Assembly: GCA_031549195.1 (NCBI GenBank)
Contig: JAVBQF010000001.1
Location: 1 to 64,000 of the forward strand
Length of the DNA stretch: 64,000 bases
Source of the DNA: JAVBQF01 sp031549195
GTDB taxonomy: Bacteria > Bacillota_I > Bacilli_A > RF39 > UBA660
Reading direction: 5' to 3'
The translations under genes and the position numbers were made by a program. Below are positions 61,865 through 64,000 of the stretch, one piece after another. The number at the start of each line of letters is the position of its first letter. Positions within the stretch are counted from its first letter, which is position 1. Under the pieces are notes generated by a model, which was not told the origin of the DNA, made no database searches, and saw only the letters and a list, made by a program, of their open reading frames with translations.

Positions 61865-63400
61865 TTTATTTATTTCTTTTAACTTTTCTTCTAAATCAAT
61901 TCTTTGAAATAATGGAAAAGGCGTTCCTGTTTCATAAAAATTGTCCTCTTTAAATTTGTTCATCTCTTCATTATTGTTTAATTGATTAAATATTTCTTTG
62001 CTAGTAGACGGCAAGAAAGCTTCTAATTCATATGCACATACTCTTATTCCCTCTAATAGGTTAAATAAAACTGTTTCAAGGCGGTCTTTTTCATTTTCAT
62101 CTTTTGCTAAAACCCACGGTGTTGTTTCATCTATATATTTATTACAACGTCTTAGTACATTAAATATGTTTTCTAGTGCTTCTCCTATATCAAGTCTTTC
62201 AATTGAATCTTCTACTTTTTTATCTACTTCATTTATTTCATTAAGTAATTCTGAATCAAAATTACCGTTTACTTGCTTGTTAGATACTTTACCATCAAAA
62301 TATTTATTAGCCATTGATATTGTTCTATTGACTAAATTGCCAAGTGTATTAGCTAAATCAGCATTTGTCCTATTAATTAATGCTATTTCTGAAAAGTTAC
62401 CGTCATTTCCAAATGGAACCTCTCTTAAAACAAAATATCTTACCGCATCTACACCATAATCTTCTATGTATTCTCTTGGATCCTTATAGTTTCCTGATGA
62501 TTTTGATATCTTTCCGCCATCGATTATTAACCATCCATGTCCATATACTTGTTTTGGTAAAGGAAGATCAAGTGCCATTAATAAAATCGGCCATATAATA
62601 GTATGAAATCTTACAATTTCTTTTCCAACAAGCTGTAGATCTGCCGCCCAGTATTTTTTGAATAGTTCATCATTCTCTGATTCATACCCTAATGAGGTAA
62701 TATAATTAGATAGAGCATCTATCCACACATAGATTACATGCTTTTCATCAAATGGAACGGGTATTCCCCATTTAAACGAAGTTCTAGATACACACAAATC
62801 TTCTAATCCAGGTTTAATAAAATTATTTATCATTTCATTTTTTCTAGATATTGGTTGAATAAATTCTGGATTAGCTTTTATATGTTCAACTAATCTATTT
62901 TGATATTTTGATAGTTTAAGAAAGTATGCTTCTTCTTTTACTACATGAACATCTCTTCCACAATCCGGACATTTTCCTTCTACAAGCTGATTTTCTGTCC
63001 AAAACGACTCGCATGGTGTGCAGTATTGGCCAGTATAATCTCCCTTATAAATGTCTCCCTGATCATACAGCTTTTGAAATATTTTCTGTACTGCTTTTTC
63101 GTGTATTTCATCTGTTGTTCTTATAAAATAATCATACGAAATGCCAAGGCTTTTCCATAGTTCTTTAGCATTTTCTACAATTTCATCTACGTACTGCTTG
63201 GGGTTTTTACCTGCTTCTTCTGCTTTTGTTTCAATTTTTTGACCATGCTCATCTGTTCCTGTCTGAAAGAAAACATCGTAACCTTTTATTCTTTTATACC
63301 TGGCAAGAGCATCTGCAATTATTGTTGTATAGCAATGCCCAATATGAAAGTTTGCGCTTGGATAATATATTGGTGTAGTTATATAATATTTTTTATTCAT
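61862..63400 (-). CDS. metG: Methionyl-tRNA synthetase
   Basis: Class I synthetase of 512 aa from ATG 63400 (AGGAGGAGAGAAT upstream; the ATG at 63427 is poorly placed). HIGH motif F-H-I-G-H (about 17-21), zinc cysteines C-T-P-C ... C-P-D-C, KMSKS-like K-I-S-K-S-S-G-N. No C-terminal EMAP domain. Regulated by a T-box upstream with a probable Met (AUG) specifier; a minicistron intervenes. Confidence 0.97.
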   Translation of the reverse strand: MNKKYYITTPIYYPSANFHIGHCYTTIIADALARYKRIKGYDVFFQTGTDEHGQKIETKAEEAGKNPKQYVDEIVENAKELWKSLGISYDYFIRTTDEIHEKAVQKIFQKLYDQGDIYKGDYTGQYCTPCESFWTENQLVEGKCPDCGRDVHVVKEEAYFLKLSKYQNRLVEHIKANPEFIQPISRKNEMINNFIKPGLEDLCVSRTSFKWGIPVPFDEKHVIYVWIDALSNYITSLGYESENDELFKKYWAADLQLVGKEIVRFHTIIWPILLMALDLPLPKQVYGHGWLIIDGGKISKSSGNYKDPREYIEDYGVDAVRYFVLREVPFGNDGNFSEIALINRTNADLANTLGNLVNRTISMANKYFDGKVSNKQVNGNFDSELLNEINEVDKKVEDSIERLDIGEALENIFNVLRRCNKYIDETTPWVLAKDENEKDRLETVLFNLLEGIRVCAYELEAFLPSTSKEIFNQLNNNEEMNKFKEDNFYETGTPFPLFQRIDLEEKLKEINK

Positions 63401-63536
63401 ATTCTCTCCTCCTATGTGTGGTTCCATAATCTACATTTTTAGTGATTATTTTTTCACTAATTTTATTTTAATTCCTAGCAGTATATTATATGACAATATA
63501 ATTTATAGTCATCTTTAATTTTTTATCGTTTAAACC

Positions 63537-63557
63537 TTATTCCTGTAAAACTCCCAT
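63537..63557 (-). other. Six-codon minicistron between T-box and metG
   Basis: On minus, AGGAGG (63574-63569) is followed 11 nt later by ATG (63557) and the codons for M-G-V-L-Q-E, then TAA. The remaining 5' leader (63401-63536) contains a TTAGTGA/TCACTAA hairpin and no other gene. Confidence 0.45.
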
Positions 63558-63572
63558 AAAATCTACTACCTC

Positions 63573-63797
63573 CTAAAAAATAAAAACTATTATACTATAA
63601 GGACGTCTAAACGCGGTTCCACCTTATTTTATAATAGTTATTATACACTCTTTTGTTAACGCCAATACACGTCTTAATCTTTCCATTAAGAAGTTCAGGA
63701 ATCATTTTCAATGTCTTCTTATGCTTTCTTTCACCCTATCAAGCTCTCTTTTAATAAGAAATTACATATCTCTTTCCTTCAAAACATTTAAAATATA
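63573..63797 (-). promoter_or_regulatory. T-box riboswitch, methionine type, upstream of metG
   Basis: The T-box sequence GGTGGAACCGCG (63623-63612) is canonical and is followed by the antiterminator partner CGTCCTTAT and a T-rich tract (63590-63575). Upstream lie the AGAGAGC and GGTGAAAG elements of Stem I. An AUG at 63705-63703 in the probable specifier loop (GAAAATGATTCC) suits tRNA-Met. Uncharged tRNA-Met should favour read-through into metG. Confidence 0.9.
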
Positions 63798-63802
63798 AAG
63801 GA

Positions 63803-63831
63803 ATTATAGCATAGATTTCATTATTCTTCAA
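63803..63831 (-). promoter_or_regulatory. metG T-box promoter
   Basis: TTGAAG (63831-63826), a 17-nt spacer, and TATAAT (63808-63803). The -35 lies in the last codons of the upstream SpoVT-like gene. Confidence 0.75.
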
Positions 63832-64000
63832 TATGTTTTCCTAAAAATTGAGCTGCTATTGTTACAACGTCCTCTTCACTATCTGTTATATCGTTATTAT
63901 CCAATATTATTACTAAGCCAACTGAATCACCATGTGAAACTATGGCTCTTATTACATAGCTGCACGATATTGTCTTAGTCTCTGATAATTCTAAATTGTT
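63821..64000 (-). CDS. SpoVT/AbrB-type transcriptional regulator, C-terminal fragment
   Basis: Only the last 59 codons are in the window. They match the C-terminal GAF-like domain of SpoVT: H-G-D-S-V-G-L-V-I-I-L, then S-E-E-D-V-V-T-I-A-A-Q-F-L-G-K-H-I-E-E. The N-terminal AbrB DNA-binding domain would lie beyond 64000. It occupies the position of abrB next to metS in Bacillus. SpoVT regulates sigma-G genes in the forespore. Confidence 0.82.
   Translation of the reverse strand, partial: NNLELSETKTISCSYVIRAIVSHGDSVGLVIILDNNDITDSEEDVVTIAAQFLGKHIEE

Noticed and set aside
63401..63536. A second promoter between the minicistron and metG
   Set aside because: A TATAAT is visible but no acceptable -35 at 16-18 nt.
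1..64000. CRISPR arrays, tRNA or rRNA genes, prophage
   Set aside because: No regularly spaced repeats, cloverleaf sequences, rRNA motifs or phage genes were seen.
1..64000. Alternative genetic code (UGA as Trp)
   Set aside because: agrB, yabG and yabP end with TGA and Trp is encoded by TGG, so the standard code applies.

Overview
The window is strongly AT-rich, almost entirely coding, and read mostly from the minus strand: only the two left-most genes, clpP, agrB-agrD, one class A PBP and one small membrane protein are on plus. Genes are tightly packed, with 1-20 nt overlaps and TAATG or ATGA couplings, and transcription units end in intrinsic terminators. The gene content is that of an endospore-forming low-GC Firmicute: Spo0A, SigH, WhiA, SpoIIR, SpoIIQ, SpoIIID, YabP/YabQ, YabG, SpoVG and a SpoVT/AbrB-type regulator, together with RNA polymerase delta, Veg, HPF and a T-box leader. 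Delta plus the Bacillus-like order argue for a Bacilli or Erysipelotrichia-type lineage, perhaps an uncultured gut member (inference). TGA serves as a stop (agrB, yabG, yabP), so the code is standard.

Layout, left to right. 1-2.5 kb: a truncated papain-like gene, a DUF975 protein and an HExxH protein. 2.5-16.5 kb: dinB with a probable LexA box, glucokinase, gpmI, an AAA ATPase, spo0A with a 0A box upstream, then tpiA, a lipid-type glycosyltransferase, a flippase-like membrane protein, pgk, an unknown gene, gap and a TGS-uridine-kinase-like gene. Lower glycolysis is thus interleaved with membrane lipid glycosylation and the sporulation master regulator. 16.6-24.3 kb: clpP, whiA, a tail-anchored unknown, sigH, rlmB, mrnC, two paralogous zinc-ribbon proteins, a YugP-type protease and cysS. 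24.4-26.3 kb: a small accessory patch holding an RsgI-like protein and two unknowns, bracketed by a 32-bp perfect repeat of the secA 3' end. 26.3-30.3 kb: secA, an unknown gene, hpf and csp.

30.6-33.5 kb carries a complete agr quorum-sensing module: agrB and a 41-aa agrD on plus, facing agrC and agrA on minus. 33.6-37.7 kb: a TagO/WecA-like transferase, mbl, spoIIID, spoIIQ, a DUF1146 protein, rpiB and rpmE. 37.8-46.6 kb: an SGNH hydrolase, murA, fba, mntP, spoIIR, prmC, prfA, rpoE, argS and a YwiB-like gene, an order much like the Bacillus ywiB-argS-rpoE ... prfA-prmC-spoIIR region. 46.7-51.9 kb: PBP, PduL, a small Cys-containing protein, ung and an alanine/sodium symporter. 51.9-57.4 kb: gdpP-like, rplI, dnaB, M23 peptidase, walJ and rlmH in one coupled operon. 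57.5-64 kb: yabQ, yabP, spoVG, veg, yabG, ksgA, a 3D-domain protein, tatD, and metG behind a methionine-type T-box; the 3' end of a SpoVT/AbrB-type gene closes the window.

The most distinctive features are the agr module with an uncharacterised signal peptide, the secA-tail duplication around an orphan RsgI-like gene, the repeated placement of stop codons inside terminator hairpins, a GdpP phosphodiesterase reduced to its catalytic half, and a six-codon minicistron between the T-box and metG. No tRNA, rRNA, CRISPR array, transposase or integrase was seen. Statements on composition and repeats come from reading the sequence by eye.
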